A stretch of 64,000 bases of DNA from Stenotrophomonas maltophilia (lineage in GTDB: Bacteria; Pseudomonadota; Gammaproteobacteria; Xanthomonadales; Xanthomonadaceae), in the NCBI GenBank assembly GCA_009912235.1, contig WNDS01000002.1, positions 901,373-965,372 of the forward strand, given 5' to 3'. The position numbers and the translations under genes were made by a program. How positions within the stretch are numbered: the stretch's first letter is position 1; each line of letters opens with the position of its first letter. The notes under the pieces were generated by a model. The model saw only the letters and a program-made list of their open reading frames with translations. It was not told where the DNA came from and did no database searches. Positions 53,228 through 63,873 of the stretch are shown piece after piece.

Positions 53228-54316
53228 ATGAAACTGCACTCGGCCGGCCTCGCCGCCCTTTCCCTGGCCATCGCCCTGGGCCTGTCGGGCTGCGGTGGCG
53301 ACAAGCAGGCTGCCCAGCAGCCGGCGGCTGACGCGGCTGCGGCCCCGGCCCAGGCCGGCGCCAAGGTCACCGCTGAAGTGTCCGGCGCTGGCGCGTCGTT
53401 CATCTTCCCGCTGGTCTCCAAGTGGTCGGCGGACTACAACACCGCCACCGGCGCCAAGATCAACTACCAGTCCATCGGTTCGGGCGGCGGTATCGCCCAG
53501 ATCAAGGCCGGCACCGTTGATTTCGGTTCCTCCGACAAGCCGCTGAGCAGCGAAGAGCTGGCCCAGGCCGGCCTGGCCCAGTTCCCGTCGGCCATCGGCG
53601 GCGTGGTGCCGGTGGTCAACATCGACGGCCTGGAAGCCGGCAAGCTGCGCCTGACCGGTGCGCTGCTGGGCGACATCTTCCTGGGCAAGATCAAGACCTG
53701 GAACGACCCGGTCATCGTGGCTGCCAACCCGGGCGTGAAGCTGCCCGACGGCAAGATCACCCTGGTCCACCGTTCGGACGGTTCGGGCACCACCTTCAAC
53801 TTCTCCAACTACCTGTCCAAGGTGAACCCGGAGTGGAAGACCAAGGTCGGTGAAGGCACCTCGGTGCAGTGGCCGGACGGCGTGGGCGGCAAGGGCAACG
53901 AAGGCGTGGCCTCGTACGTGAAGCAGATCAAGGGTTCGATCGGCTACGTCGAACTGGCCTACGCGGTGCAGAATGGCATGCCGTACACCGCGCTGCAGAA
54001 CGCCGCCGGCACCTGGGTGCAGCCGAACGCAGAGACCTTCGCCGCCGCTGCCTCCAGCGCTGACTGGGCCAACGCCAAGGACTTCAACCTGGTCATCACC
54101 AACGCCCCGGGCGAACAGGCGTGGCCGATCACCGCCACCAACTTCATGCTGATGCAGAAGAAGCCGAAGGACGCCAAGTGCAACCAGGACACCATCGCCT
54201 TCTTCAAGTGGGCCTTCGAAGGCGGCCAGGCCCAGGCCAACGAGCTGCACTACGTGCCACTCCCGGCCGAACTGGTCAAGCAGATCGAGGCCTATTGGGG
54301 CACCGAGCTGAAGTGA
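53228..54316 (+). CDS. pstS: Phosphate-binding lipoprotein PstS (second copy)
   Basis: A 362-residue PstS with a lipoprotein signal: lipobox LSGC with C22, followed by an Ala/Pro/Gln-rich linker. It is therefore tethered to the membrane, unlike the first copy. Phosphate-binding segments VSGAGASFIFP, SIGSGGGIAQI, VDFGSSDKPL and HRSDGSGTTFNFS are nearly identical to the upstream paralogue, indicating gene duplication. It precedes pstC by 82 nt and would deliver phosphate to PstCAB. Confidence 0.94.
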   Translation: MKLHSAGLAALSLAIALGLSGCGGDKQAAQQPAADAAAAPAQAGAKVTAEVSGAGASFIFPLVSKWSADYNTATGAKINYQSIGSGGGIAQIKAGTVDFGSSDKPLSSEELAQAGLAQFPSAIGGVVPVVNIDGLEAGKLRLTGALLGDIFLGKIKTWNDPVIVAANPGVKLPDGKITLVHRSDGSGTTFNFSNYLSKVNPEWKTKVGEGTSVQWPDGVGGKGNEGVASYVKQIKGSIGYVELAYAVQNGMPYTALQNAAGTWVQPNAETFAAAASSADWANAKDFNLVITNAPGEQAWPITATNFMLMQKKPKDAKCNQDTIAFFKWAFEGGQAQANELHYVPLPAELVKQIEAYWGTELK

Positions 54317-54398
54317 TGCAGACCACGGTGCCCGCCCTGTGCGGGCACCGTTCCCTGCGGACCGCGTCACCCTGCCCTTCCCTGGACCTGCCGTCCTC

Positions 54399-55367
54399 AT
54401 GAATGCCATCGCCCAGCCTGTAGCCGCTCCTTCCACGCGCGACGCGCGTGATGCCCGCAACGACAAACTGTTCCGATGGGTGCTGGTCGGCACCGTCATC
54501 TTCGTCCTCATCGCCCTGGCCTGCGCCGCGCTGTCCATGCTGTGGGGCGGCCGCCATGCCCTGCAGATGCAGGGCCTGAGCTTCTTTTATTCCGCCGAAT
54601 GGAACCCGGTGGAAAACAAGTTCGGCGCGCTGGTGCCGATCTACGGCACGCTGGTCACCGCGTTCATCGCCATGCTGATCGCCGTGCCGGTCAGCTTCGG
54701 CATCGCCTTCTTCCTCACCGAAGTGGCCCCGCGCTGGCTGCGTGGCCCGGCGGGTACCGCCATCGAACTGCTGGCCGGCATTCCCTCGATCATCTACGGC
54801 ATGTGGGGCCTGTTCGTGCTGGTGCCGGTGATGACCGAATATGTCACCCCGTTCCTCAACGAAACCCTGGGCGAATGGCCGATCATCGGCCCGCTGTTCC
54901 AGGGCCCGCCGCTGGGCATCGGCATGCTCACCGCCGGTTTCGTGCTGGCCATCATGGTCATTCCGTTCATCTCCTCGGTGATGCGCGAAGTGTTCCTGAC
55001 CGTGCCGACCCGCCTGAAGGAATCGGCCTACGCGCTGGGTTCCACCAAATGGGAAGTGAGCTGGGACATCGCGCTGCCCTACACCCGTTCGGCGGTGATC
55101 GGCGGCATCTTCCTCGGCCTGGGCCGCGCCCTGGGTGAAACGATGGCCGTGGCCTTCGTCATCGGCAACAGCGTGCGCCTGTCGCCGTCGCTGCTGGAGC
55201 CGGGCACCACCATCGCCGCGCTCATCGCCAACGATTTCGGCGAAGCCACTGAAACCTACCGTTCGGCACTGCTGCTGCTCGGCTTCGTGCTGTTCATCGT
55301 CACCTTCATCGTGCTGGCCATCGCCCGCATGATGCTGATGCGCCTGTCCCGCAAGGAGGGCAACTGA
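54399..55367 (+). CDS. pstC: Phosphate ABC transporter permease PstC
   Basis: A 322-residue inner-membrane permease with six to seven membrane segments. Conserved stretches are ELLAGIPSIIYGMWGLFVLVP and the EAA-like loop LKESAYALGSTKWEVSWDIALPYTRS. I chose the ATG at 54399 (MNAIAQPVAAP), since the sequence upstream lacks family similarity. Its stop overlaps the pstA start (TGATG). Partner of PstA in the high-affinity phosphate importer. Confidence 0.95.
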   Translation: MNAIAQPVAAPSTRDARDARNDKLFRWVLVGTVIFVLIALACAALSMLWGGRHALQMQGLSFFYSAEWNPVENKFGALVPIYGTLVTAFIAMLIAVPVSFGIAFFLTEVAPRWLRGPAGTAIELLAGIPSIIYGMWGLFVLVPVMTEYVTPFLNETLGEWPIIGPLFQGPPLGIGMLTAGFVLAIMVIPFISSVMREVFLTVPTRLKESAYALGSTKWEVSWDIALPYTRSAVIGGIFLGLGRALGETMAVAFVIGNSVRLSPSLLEPGTTIAALIANDFGEATETYRSALLLLGFVLFIVTFIVLAIARMMLMRLSRKEGN

Positions 55368-56230
55368 TGTCCACCGCCGCTGATTCGCTGTACCTGCGCC
55401 GCCGCATCGGCAACGTCATCGCCATCGCGATGAGCTGCATCACCGCGCTGTTCGGCCTGTTCTTCCTGGGCTGGATCCTGTTCACCCTGGCCTCCAAGGG
55501 CCTGGCCGGCATCAACCTGGATCTGTTCACCAAGATGACGCCGCCGCCGATGCAGCAGGGCGGCCTGGCCAATGCCTTCTTCGGCAGCGCGGTGATGTGT
55601 GCGCTGGCGATCGGCATCGGCACGCCGCTGGGGGTGCTGGCCGGCACCTGGCTGGCCGAGTACGGCAACGTCCGCAAGGCCGGCACCGTGGTGCGTTTCG
55701 TCAACGACATCCTGCTGTCGGCACCGTCCATCGTGCTGGGCCTGTTCGTCTACACCCTGTACGTGATGCAGACCGGCGGCAACTTCTCCGCCTTCGCCGG
55801 TGCGCTGTCGCTGGCCTTCATCGTGCTGCCGGTGGTGGTGCGCACCACCGACGAGATGCTGCGCCTGGTGCCTTCGCAGATGCGCGAAGCGGCGCTGTCG
55901 CTGGGCATCCCGCAGTGGAAGGTGATCGTGCAGGTGCTGTACCGCAGTGCCTCGGCCGGCATCATCACCGGCATCCTGCTGGCGCTGGCACGCATTTCCG
56001 GTGAAACCGCGCCGCTGCTGTTCACCGCGTTCGGCAACCAGTACTGGAACAACAACATCTTCCAGCCGATGGCCTCGGTGCCGGTGGTGATGAACCAGTT
56101 ATCCGGCAGCCCGTATGAATCCTGGCAGGTGCTGGCCTGGGCAGGTGCCCTGGTCCTGACCGTCTTCGTGTTGCTGGTCAGCCTTGGCGCCCGCGCCATC
56201 CTGCTGCGCAACCGTATCTCCCATGACTGA
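55367..56230 (+). CDS. pstA: Phosphate ABC transporter permease PstA
   Basis: A 287-residue inner-membrane permease. Motifs are [21 protein letters not shown] and the cytoplasmic loop [24 protein letters not shown], followed by [19 protein letters not shown], a strongly conserved PstA segment. The ATG overlaps the pstC stop and its own stop overlaps the pstB start. Confidence 0.95.
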   Translation: MSTAADSLYLRRRIGNVIAIAMSCITALFGLFFLGWILFTLASKGLAGINLDLFTKMTPPPMQQGGLANAFFGSAVMCALAIGIGTPLGVLAGTWLAEYGNVRKAGTVVRFVNDILLSAPSIVLGLFVYTLYVMQTGGNFSAFAGALSLAFIVLPVVVRTTDEMLRLVPSQMREAALSLGIPQWKVIVQVLYRSASAGIITGILLALARISGETAPLLFTAFGNQYWNNNIFQPMASVPVVMNQLSGSPYESWQVLAWAGALVLTVFVLLVSLGARAILLRNRISHD

Positions 56231-57080
56231 CCTTTCCACGGACATCGCCATGAACGATCTTTCCAACGCCGTGCCGATGCAGCGCATCGTGGTGCCGGCT
56301 TCCCACGAATCGCTGGCCACCCCAGCCCCGGTCAAGCTGGCCGCCCGTGGTCTGGATTTCTACTACGAAAAGTTCCATGCGCTGAAGGGCATCAACCTGG
56401 AGATTCCGGAAAAGCGCGTGACCGCGCTGATCGGCCCCTCCGGCTGCGGCAAGTCCACCCTGCTGCGCATCTTCAACCGCATCTACGCGCTGTACCCGAA
56501 GCTGGAAGCGCGCGGTGAGGTGATCCTGGACGGCGAGAACATCCTTTCGCCGAAGTACCCGATGAACCGCCTGCGCAGCAAGGTCGGCATGGTGTTCCAG
56601 AAGCCGGTGCCGTTCCCGATGACCATCTTCGAGAACGTGGCCTACGGCATCCGCCACCACGAGAAGCTGTCCAAGGCGGACATGGCCGACCGCGTCGAGC
56701 AGGCGCTGCGCCAGGGCGCGCTGTGGGACGAAGTGAAGGACAAGCTCAACCAGAGCGCGCTGGGCCTGTCCGGTGGCCAGCAGCAGCGCCTGTGCATCGC
56801 CCGTGCCGTGGCCCTGCGCCCGTCGGTGCTGCTGCTGGACGAGCCGACCTCGGCGCTGGACCCGATCTCCACCAGCCGCATCGAACAGCTGGTTGAAGAA
56901 CTGAAGAACGACTACACCATCGTCATCGTCACCCACAACATGCAGCAGGCCGCGCGCGTTTCAGACTACACCGCCTTCATGTACCTGGGCGACCTGATCG
57001 AACACGACCGCACCGAAGTGATCTTCTCGCAGCCCAACAAGCAGCAGACCGAAGACTACATCACCGGCCGCTTCGGCTGA
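56223..57080 (+). CDS. pstB: Phosphate ABC transporter ATP-binding protein PstB
   Basis: A 285-residue ABC ATPase. It has Walker [11 protein letters not shown], the Q-loop in [18 protein letters not shown] (typical of PstB), signature LSGGQQQR, Walker [14 protein letters not shown] and the switch histidine in [10 protein letters not shown]. The ATG at 56223 overlaps the pstA stop by 8 nt. An in-frame ATG at 56250 ([10 protein letters not shown]) is an alternative that matches the shorter N-termini of many relatives. Energises PstCA and also takes part in Pho signalling with PhoU. Confidence 0.95.
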   Translation: MTDLSTDIAMNDLSNAVPMQRIVVPASHESLATPAPVKLAARGLDFYYEKFHALKGINLEIPEKRVTALIGPSGCGKSTLLRIFNRIYALYPKLEARGEVILDGENILSPKYPMNRLRSKVGMVFQKPVPFPMTIFENVAYGIRHHEKLSKADMADRVEQALRQGALWDEVKDKLNQSALGLSGGQQQRLCIARAVALRPSVLLLDEPTSALDPISTSRIEQLVEELKNDYTIVIVTHNMQQAARVSDYTAFMYLGDLIEHDRTEVIFSQPNKQQTEDYITGRFG

Positions 57081-57145
57081 CCGGTGCTGGCGCGCCTCCA
57101 CCTGTCCCAGCCAGGCCCGGCCTGGCTCTACCTGGATTGCAGAAC

Positions 57146-57850
57146 ATGACGCTTCCCAACGAGCACATCGTCAAGAGCTACGACGAAGAGCAGCAGCGCC
57201 TGGTGGCCGAGATCGTGCGCATGGGCGAGATGGCCGTCGCCCAGCTCGAGGCCTCGATGGATGTCATCGAAAAGCGCGACGAGAACGCCGCGCACCGCAT
57301 CATCGCCAACGATGAAGCCATCGACGCGCTGGAACAGCAGATCAGCCACGACGTGATGCGCCTGGCGCTGCGTGGCACGATGGCCCGCGACCTGCGCGAG
57401 ATCCTGGCCGGCCTGCGCATTCCGGCCGACATCGAACGCATTGGTGATTACGCAGCCAACGTGGCCAAGTGCTCAATCGCACTGGGCAAGGTGCCGCCGC
57501 TGCCGCAGATCCAGGGCCTGCGCGCCCTCGGCCGCCTGGCCGCACAGCAGGTGCGCCGTGCCATCGAGGCCTACCGTGACAACGACGCCGAGGCCGCCAT
57601 CGCGCTGCGCCAGGACGATGCCCGGCTGGACGCGCAGTACACCGCGCTGTTCCGCGAGCTGCTGACCTACATGATGGAAGACCCGCGCAACATCACCCCG
57701 TGCACCAACCTGCTGTTCATGGCCAAGAACCTGGAGCGCGTGGGCGACCATGCCACCAACATCGCCGAGAACGTGTGGTTCCTGGTGCATGGTGAAGCGC
57801 CGCTGCCGCCGCGCGAGAAGCGTGACGAGACCTCCAGCGAGAACGTCTGA
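57146..57850 (+). CDS. phoU: Phosphate signalling regulator PhoU
   Basis: A 234-residue all-helical protein of two three-helix bundles. The duplicated metal-binding motif is seen at RIPADIERIGDYAANVAK and NLERVGDHATNIAEN. PhoU links the Pst transporter to the PhoR kinase and represses the Pho regulon when phosphate is plentiful. I chose the ATG at 57146 over a TTG at 57137. It is the last gene of the pst unit and is followed by a terminator hairpin. No phoB/phoR is in the window. Confidence 0.95.
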   Translation: MTLPNEHIVKSYDEEQQRLVAEIVRMGEMAVAQLEASMDVIEKRDENAAHRIIANDEAIDALEQQISHDVMRLALRGTMARDLREILAGLRIPADIERIGDYAANVAKCSIALGKVPPLPQIQGLRALGRLAAQQVRRAIEAYRDNDAEAAIALRQDDARLDAQYTALFRELLTYMMEDPRNITPCTNLLFMAKNLERVGDHATNIAENVWFLVHGEAPLPPREKRDETSSENV

Positions 57851-57894
57851 GGGCCCCAGGGCCGGATTGCCGCAGCGCAACACTGCTGTACCCA

Positions 57895-57930
57895 GAAAAG
57901 GCAGCCGTCCCCGTGGCGGCGGCCTTTTTG
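57895..57930 (+). terminator. Rho-independent terminator after phoU
   Basis: AAAAGGC-A-GCCG pairs with CGGC-GGCCTTTT around a loop of about ten bases (TCCCCGTGGC region), ending in five T. It closes the pst-phoU operon before the RiPP cluster. Confidence 0.8.
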
Positions 57931-57971
57931 CTGGGCGCGTGCCGTTCCGTGCGTATATCTCACGAAAATTT

Positions 57972-57990
57972 GAATCTCCGGCGAAGATTC
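57972..57990. promoter_or_regulatory. Inverted repeat upstream of the RiPP precursor gene
   Basis: GAATCT and AGATTC are exact inverted arms separated by seven bases, about 80 nt before the precursor ATG. Flanking AT-rich sequence (ACGAAAATTT) stands out from the GC-rich surroundings. It is a candidate operator or promoter element. No known regulator motif was recognised. Confidence 0.4.
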
Positions 57991-58071
57991 GTTGAGTAGG
58001 ATCGCGGCATCCTCCCTTCACCGGCACGACGCCGGCCCACCGGGCATCGCCCACCACCCTGGAGAACACCG

Positions 58072-58395
58072 ATGAGCGCTACCACCAAATCCCTGCCGCT
58101 GCTGGCCGCCACCGCCCTCGTTGCCGGCCTCGGCCTGAGCGCCGGCGCATCCGCCCTGAGCATGACCGACCTGGCCCAGGGCTACATGGTGGCCGGCCAG
58201 GCCGCGGCGATGACCGATGGCAAGGCCCCGGCCAAGCATGCCGAAGGCAAGTGCGGCGCGGATGGCAAGAGTGCCGAAGGCAAGTGTGGCGCCGACAAGG
58301 GCAAGGCCAAGGCAGCGGCACCGAAGCCGATGGCCGGCGGCAAGAAGGCAGCAGAAGGCAAGTGCGGCGAAGGCAAGTGCGGTGCCAAGCACTGA
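58072..58395 (+). CDS. Copper-type RiPP precursor peptide with four EGKCG motifs (HvfA/bufferin-like)
   Basis: A 107-residue precursor. A signal peptide (residues 1-28, ending SAGASA) is followed by a short leader ([19 protein letters not shown]) and a Lys/Ala/Gly-rich core. The core has four EGKCG pentapeptides at 58-62, 69-73, 95-99 and 100-104, the last two back to back. All four cysteines (61, 72, 98, 103) are in these motifs. EGKCG repeats are the substrate motif reported for HvfA/bufferin-type peptides, whose cysteines a DUF692 (MNIO) enzyme with a DUF2063 partner converts to oxazolone/thioamide or thiooxazole groups that bind copper. The modification here is inferred. The next gene overlaps it by 14 nt. 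Confidence 0.88.
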   Translation: MSATTKSLPLLAATALVAGLGLSAGASALSMTDLAQGYMVAGQAAAMTDGKAPAKHAEGKCGADGKSAEGKCGADKGKAKAAAPKPMAGGKKAAEGKCGEGKCGAKH

Positions 58396-59254
58396 CGTCT
58401 ACGCCGGCGCCTGTGCCCGGTCGCCGCTGCCCGCGGCGGCGACCGGGCTTGGCCTGCGCCGCGCCCTGCTGCAGGACCTGGCCGACGCCCCGGCCGGCGA
58501 TTTCGACTTCCTCGAATGCGCGCCGGAAAACTGGATCGGCGTCGGTGGACCCGCTGGCGATGCACTGGCCGCGCTGAGCGAGCGCCACCCGCTGACCTGC
58601 CACGGGCTGTCACTCTCGCTGGGCGGCAGCGCCGCGCTGGATACCCGGCTGCTGGCCCAGGTCGGCCAGTTCCTGCAGCGCCACCGGGTACCGCTGTACA
58701 GCGAGCACCTGAGCTACTGCAGCGACCAGGGCCACCTGTACGACCTGCTGCCCATTCCCTTCACCGAGGAAGCCGTACGCCACACCGCTGCGCGCATCGC
58801 CTGCGTGCAGGACGTGCTGGGGCGGCGCATCGCGGTGGAGAACGTGTCCTACTACCTCGCCCCGGAGCCGGCCATGGACGAACTGGCCTTCACCAACGCG
58901 GTGCTGGCCGAGGCCGGCTGCGACCTGCTGCTGGACGTCAACAACGTCTACGTCAACGCCTGCAACCACGGCTATGACGCCGACACCTTCATCGCCGGCC
59001 TGCCACCCGAGCGCATCGTCTGCCTGCACGTGGCCGGCCACCTGGACGAGGCACCGGACCTGAAGATCGACACCCACGGCGGCCCGGTCATCGACCCGGT
59101 CTGGGCGCTGCTGGGCCGTACCTATGCGCGCATCGGCCCGCGCCCGACGCTGCTCGAACGCGATTTCAACTTCCCGCCCTATGCCGAACTGCAGGGCGAG
59201 CTGCGCACCATCCGCCATCTGCTGGGCACGCCGCGGGAGGCTGCCCGTGGCTGA
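58382..59254 (+). CDS. DUF692 multinuclear non-heme iron oxidase (MNIO), HvfB/BufB-like
   Basis: A 290-residue TIM-barrel enzyme of the DUF692/MNIO family, expected to modify the precursor's cysteines with O2 and an iron cluster. Conserved metal-ligand segments are visible: [46 protein letters not shown] and DTHGGPVID. The start is the GTG at 58382 ([14 protein letters not shown]), inside the precursor's end in another frame, so translation is coupled. The open frame further upstream is an overlap shadow. The following partner gene overlaps its stop by 8 nt. Confidence 0.92.
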   Translation: MPSTDVYAGACARSPLPAAATGLGLRRALLQDLADAPAGDFDFLECAPENWIGVGGPAGDALAALSERHPLTCHGLSLSLGGSAALDTRLLAQVGQFLQRHRVPLYSEHLSYCSDQGHLYDLLPIPFTEEAVRHTAARIACVQDVLGRRIAVENVSYYLAPEPAMDELAFTNAVLAEAGCDLLLDVNNVYVNACNHGYDADTFIAGLPPERIVCLHVAGHLDEAPDLKIDTHGGPVIDPVWALLGRTYARIGPRPTLLERDFNFPPYAELQGELRTIRHLLGTPREAARG

Positions 59255-60035
59255 CACGCCTGCCCGCCTGCAGCAGCAACAGCGCGCGTTCACCGCGCAC
59301 CTGCGCGACCCGGACAACGTGCCGGCGCCGGCCGGCCTGGACGCGCGCCGCCTGGCGGTCTACCGGCAGCTGCTGTTCAACAACGTGCTGGGCCTGCTGT
59401 CCACCGGCTTCCCGGTCTGCGCGCAGCTGCTGGGCGCCCCGGCCTGGGCGGCGCTGGTGCGCCGCTTCTACGCCACCCACCCGGCGCGCACACCGCTGTT
59501 CCCGGAACTGCCGGCCGAATTCGTGCAGTGGCTGCAGGCCGAAACCGCGCTTCCCCACCCCGCGCTGGCCGAACTGGCGCACTACGGATGGGTGGAAACC
59601 GCGCTGTACCAGCTTGATGCGGACCCGCTGCCGCCGGGCACGGTGGCCGCGCCGCTGGACACGCTGCTGCAGCGCTCGCCGCTGGCCTGGCCGCTGCTGT
59701 ACCGCTGGCCGGTGCACCGGTTGGGCAGTGACGATGCACCCACGCAGCCGCCGGAGACGCTCACCGGGCTGCTGGTACGCCGCGAGGCCGACGGCCAGGT
59801 GCGTTTTGCCGCGCTCAGCCCGCTGGCCGCGCAGCTGCTGGAGCGCATCGGCCAGGCCCCGGCCCGTACCGGCCGTGCCTGCCTGCAGCAGCTCGCGCTC
59901 GACCACGGCCTGCCGGCCGATGCCCTGTTGGCCGCGGGCGAGGCCCTGCTGCAGCAGTTCCTGCACAGCGGCGTGATCGGCGCTGCTGCCCCCTGGCTGA
60001 CCGCCCCCTCCCTTCCACAGGACCTCCCCCGATGA
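59247..60035 (+). CDS. DUF2063 RiPP-recognition partner protein, HvfC/BufC-like
   Basis: A 262-residue protein whose N-terminal half is a DUF2063 domain ([17 protein letters not shown] ... [29 protein letters not shown]). The C-terminal half is a more variable beta-rich region. In studied systems this partner binds the leader of the precursor and the MNIO enzyme and is needed for modification. The start is a GTG at 59247 overlapping the MNIO stop, and its own TGA overlaps the DoxX ATG. Operon order precursor-MNIO-DUF2063-DoxX is the standard one. Confidence 0.9.
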   Translation: MADTPARLQQQQRAFTAHLRDPDNVPAPAGLDARRLAVYRQLLFNNVLGLLSTGFPVCAQLLGAPAWAALVRRFYATHPARTPLFPELPAEFVQWLQAETALPHPALAELAHYGWVETALYQLDADPLPPGTVAAPLDTLLQRSPLAWPLLYRWPVHRLGSDDAPTQPPETLTGLLVRREADGQVRFAALSPLAAQLLERIGQAPARTGRACLQQLALDHGLPADALLAAGEALLQQFLHSGVIGAAAPWLTAPSLPQDLPR

Positions 60036-60562
60036 AGACACCGCTCCTGGCCACCGTGCGTGGCCGGCTGGACACCTGCGCCCCCTGGTTGGCCCCGCTT
60101 GGCCTGCGCGTGCTGCTGGCCTGGGAATTCTTCGAGTCCGGCCGCGAGAAACTGCGTGGCGAGAACTGGTTCGCCGACCTGCAGTCGGCCTTCCCGTTCC
60201 CGTTTGACCAGCTGCCCCCGGCATTGAACTGGCAGATGGCCACCTGGTTCGAGCTGGTGGGTGCGGCCTGCCTGCTGCTGGGCCTGGGCACACGCGTGGC
60301 CGCCGCCAGCCTGCTGGTGCTGACCGTGGTGGCCGCCTCGGCGGTGCACTGGCCCATGCACTGGGACACGCTGTCCGAGCTGGCGATGGGTTATGCCATC
60401 ACCGACCAGGGCTTTGGCAACTTCAAGCTGCCGCTGCTGTTCATGGCCATGTTGATGCCGCTGGCGCTGCAGGGCCCGGGCAAGCTGAGCGTGGACGCCC
60501 TGCTGCTGCGCTGGCGGCCGCGGGCGCGGGCCACGGCCGGGGCCGGCGGCCCGCTCTGCTAG
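60032..60562 (+). CDS. DoxX-family inner-membrane protein (HvfD/GigD-like)
   Basis: A 176-residue DoxX protein with four membrane segments (about 24-40, 70-95, 97-112 and 132-150). It carries [23 protein letters not shown], characteristic of the DoxX proteins associated with DUF692/DUF2063 operons. Role unknown; export, redox or membrane support of the RiPP pathway has been proposed for such genes. The ATG at 60032 overlaps the partner gene stop. It is the last gene of the four-gene cluster; rnt starts 9 nt later. Confidence 0.85.
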   Translation: MKTPLLATVRGRLDTCAPWLAPLGLRVLLAWEFFESGREKLRGENWFADLQSAFPFPFDQLPPALNWQMATWFELVGAACLLLGLGTRVAAASLLVLTVVAASAVHWPMHWDTLSELAMGYAITDQGFGNFKLPLLFMAMLMPLALQGPGKLSVDALLLRWRPRARATAGAGGPLC

Positions 60563-61222
<660 letters not shown>

Positions 61223-61270
61223 GACGGCGCTTCCCGTAAAGCCCCTCGCGGCGCGCTGACGGCGATTGTT

Positions 61271-61340
61271 GTGGTGGGTGCCGACCGTTGGTCGGCGTTG
61301 CCTGATAGCTCTTTATGGTGGGTGCCGACCGTTGGTCGGC
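61271..61340 (+). repeat. Two direct copies of a REP-like hairpin
   Basis: The block GGTGGGTGCCGACCGTTGG with hairpin arms GCCGACC and GGTCGGC occurs at 61271-61296 and again at about 61315-61340. The heads are GTGG-type variants of the GTAG repeats elsewhere. They fill the gap between rnt and the convergent cyclase gene. Confidence 0.7.
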
Positions 61341-61356
61341 ACTGCCCGGCACACGA

Positions 61357-63873
61357 TCAACCAATACTCGTACGGTCGCGGCCATCGCTCTTGGCGCGGT
61401 ACAGCGCGCGGTCGGCACCCTGGTACAGCAGCTTCGGCGTGCGGTCGCTGGCATCAAGCTCCGCCAGACCGGCACTGAAGGTCACCCGCAGCCCGTCCAC
61501 GCCCGCCCAGTCGGCATGGTCATGGAACAACCCGCGCAGACGCGCACAGACCTGTGCGGCTTCTTCCAGGCGCGTGTCGTTGACCAGCAGCGCGAACTCC
61601 TCACCGCCGGTGCGCGCCGGCATGTTCGAATCGCGGCACGCCGAGGCCAGCAGCTGCGCCGCCTGCACCAGCACGGTATCGCCCACACTGTGGCTGTGGC
61701 GGTCGTTGACGTCCTTGAAGTGGTCGATGTCCAGCACCACCAGGCACAACGGATGCCCGTTGCGCTGGGAGCGGGCGAAATCGCGGGCCAGCGCTTCATC
61801 GAAGGCACGGCGGTTGGCCAGCTCGGTCAGCGCATCCTCGCAGGCCTGGCGCTCGAACGCCTCGGCCTGCCGCGCCAGCCGCTCGGCCAGTTCGGTCTTC
61901 TCCGGGTTCAGCGCCTGCAGGTTCACCGTCTGCGTCTGCAGGTCGAAGGTGGCCTCCTTCACCCGCTGCGCCAGCCGCAGGTTGCTGTCGCGGTAGCGCG
62001 CCAGCAGGAAGCGGTACAGCGCCACCAGCGCGGCCAGCAGCAGCAGCGCGCCCAGCGCCTGCACGCTGTGCCGCTGCCACCAGAACGGCTCCACGCTGAA
62101 GCGCCAGATCGCTTCCTGGTGGCCCCAGTCGCCACCCGGGTGGGGGGGCGGCCACGTGCAGGGTGTAGTCGCCCGGCGGCAGGCCGATGAACTCCACGCT
62201 GCGCTGCAGCCCGCGATCGACCCAGCCGCTGTCCAGGCCGTCCAGCCGCGTGCGGTAGCGGATGCGCTCGGACATCAGGTAGCTCAGGCCCACATAGCTG
62301 ACCGTCAGCCGGCGCCCGCCGGGAATGTGGTTCACCTCCACGCCTTCCCAATGCACCTGCGCACCATCCACCTGCACGCTTTCGATGGCCGCCGGCGGTG
62401 CCGGGCGCTGCCGGAAATACTGCACCCGCGCTGGGTCCACCGTGCTCAGGCCACCGGCGGTGACCACCCAGAAGGTGCCGTCCTGGCGCAACAGGGCTGA
62501 CGACCCGGAGCTGCCGTTGGCCTGCGAATTGGCCATGCCGTCGATTTCGTTGTAGCGCTCGGCGCTGATGCGCGGCGCGCGGCCATCGGCCACATCGTTC
62601 AGCGCGGCCATGTCGGTGCGCAGCACGCCGCGGTTGCTGCTGATCCACACATTGCCCAGGCGGTCGGGCACCAGCTGGAACACGGTATCCACCGGCATAC
62701 CCTGTTCCAGGCCGACCCGGCTCAGGCGGCCGTCCTGCCAGCGGTACAGGCCGCGATCACTGCTGATCCACATTGCCTCGCCAATCTGCTGGAAGCCGAA
62801 CACGCTGCGGCCACCGCCCAGCGGCTCAAGGTCGATGTGCTGCACCTGCGTGCCGCGCAGCACGCGCACGCCTTCGATGGTACCGATCCACAGCGCGCCG
62901 CTGCTGCCATGCGCCAGCGCGGTGATCAGTGCGCGCGGCATGCCGGCGATCGCAGGCACGTGCACGCCCTGCGCATCGATGGACACCACGCCCTTCTGCG
63001 TACCGGCCCAGACCACGCCGTGCGCGTCCACGCTGATGGCGCGGATGTTGCCGCCCGGCATGCCGTCGGCGGCGCCGTAGACGTGTTCAACCGGCCCTGG
63101 GTGTCCAGCCGGAACACCCCGTCACCGAAGGTGCCCGCCCACAGATCGCCGCTGCCATCCTGGGCCAGGCTCAACACCGAAGGTGCCTTGCCGCCGCTGT
63201 TGTGCAGCGGCACCGCCGCGAAGCGGCCATCGGCCTGGCGCCGGTCCAGGCCACTGGCACTGCCCACCCACAGCTGGCGGTCGCGGTCTTCCAGCACGGT
63301 GCGCACGTAATCGCCGCTCAGGCCATCGTGCTGGGTGTAGCTGCTGAACAAGGTCTCGCGCAGCCGGTACAGGCCGCCGTTGGCGCCCACCCAGATGCTG
63401 CCCTCGGCGTCTTCGCGCAGGCTCACCACACGCCCACCGGGCAGGCTCAGACCGGCCGGCAGGCGCTCCAGGCCGTGGCTGGAAATGCGCAGCAGGCCCT
63501 GGTTCTCGGTGCCCAGCCAAAGATCGCCATAGCGGTCCTGCAGCATCGAGGTCATGTGGATCTGCCCCGGCAGGCGGTGCACCAGCTCAGGGCGGTCGCC
63601 CTGCAGGCGGTACAGACGCTCGCCGGCCACGACCCACAGCACGCCGTCAGGCGCACGGTAGGGCCAGACCAGGCCTTCGCCCAGCCCCCACCCGGCCGGT
63701 GTGCGCTTGAGCACGCCATCGGTATCGCGCAGCACCAACCCGTCCAGCGTGCTCACCCAGACCCGGTCGCGGGCATCGACCACCAGCTTGGTGAAGCTCA
63801 ATGCCATCGGCACGCTGGCCGGTGGCGGTTCGAAATGCAGCCCGCCGCCGGGGTCCAGGTAGCTAATGCCCTA
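61357..63873 (-). pseudogene. Beta-propeller (Reg_prop)-Y_Y_Y-GGDEF diguanylate cyclase, frameshifted twice and 5'-truncated
   Basis: A sensor diguanylate cyclase split across three frames. The 5' part (63813 downwards) holds Reg_prop repeats (RVWVSTLDGLVLRDTDG, DLWLGTENQGLLRIS). A missing base near 63089-63092 breaks it before EHVYGAADGMPGGNIRAI. The middle part holds more repeats and a Y_Y_Y domain (RYRTRLDGLDSGWVDRG). An extra base in a seven-G run (62142-62148) breaks it again. The 3' part has a membrane helix, a coiled coil and a GGDEF domain with ARTGGEEFA, with no RxxD inhibitory site (RDSN instead). The frame runs into the tRNA-like junction at about 63873 with no start codon or signal peptide, so the 5' end is lost. 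If whole, it would be an inner-membrane c-di-GMP synthase with a periplasmic sensor. Confidence 0.85.

Noticed and set aside
58217..58381. A longer MNIO protein starting at 58217
   Set aside because: The extra 55 residues are the out-of-frame translation of the precursor gene; the GTG at 58382 gives the family length and coupled translation.
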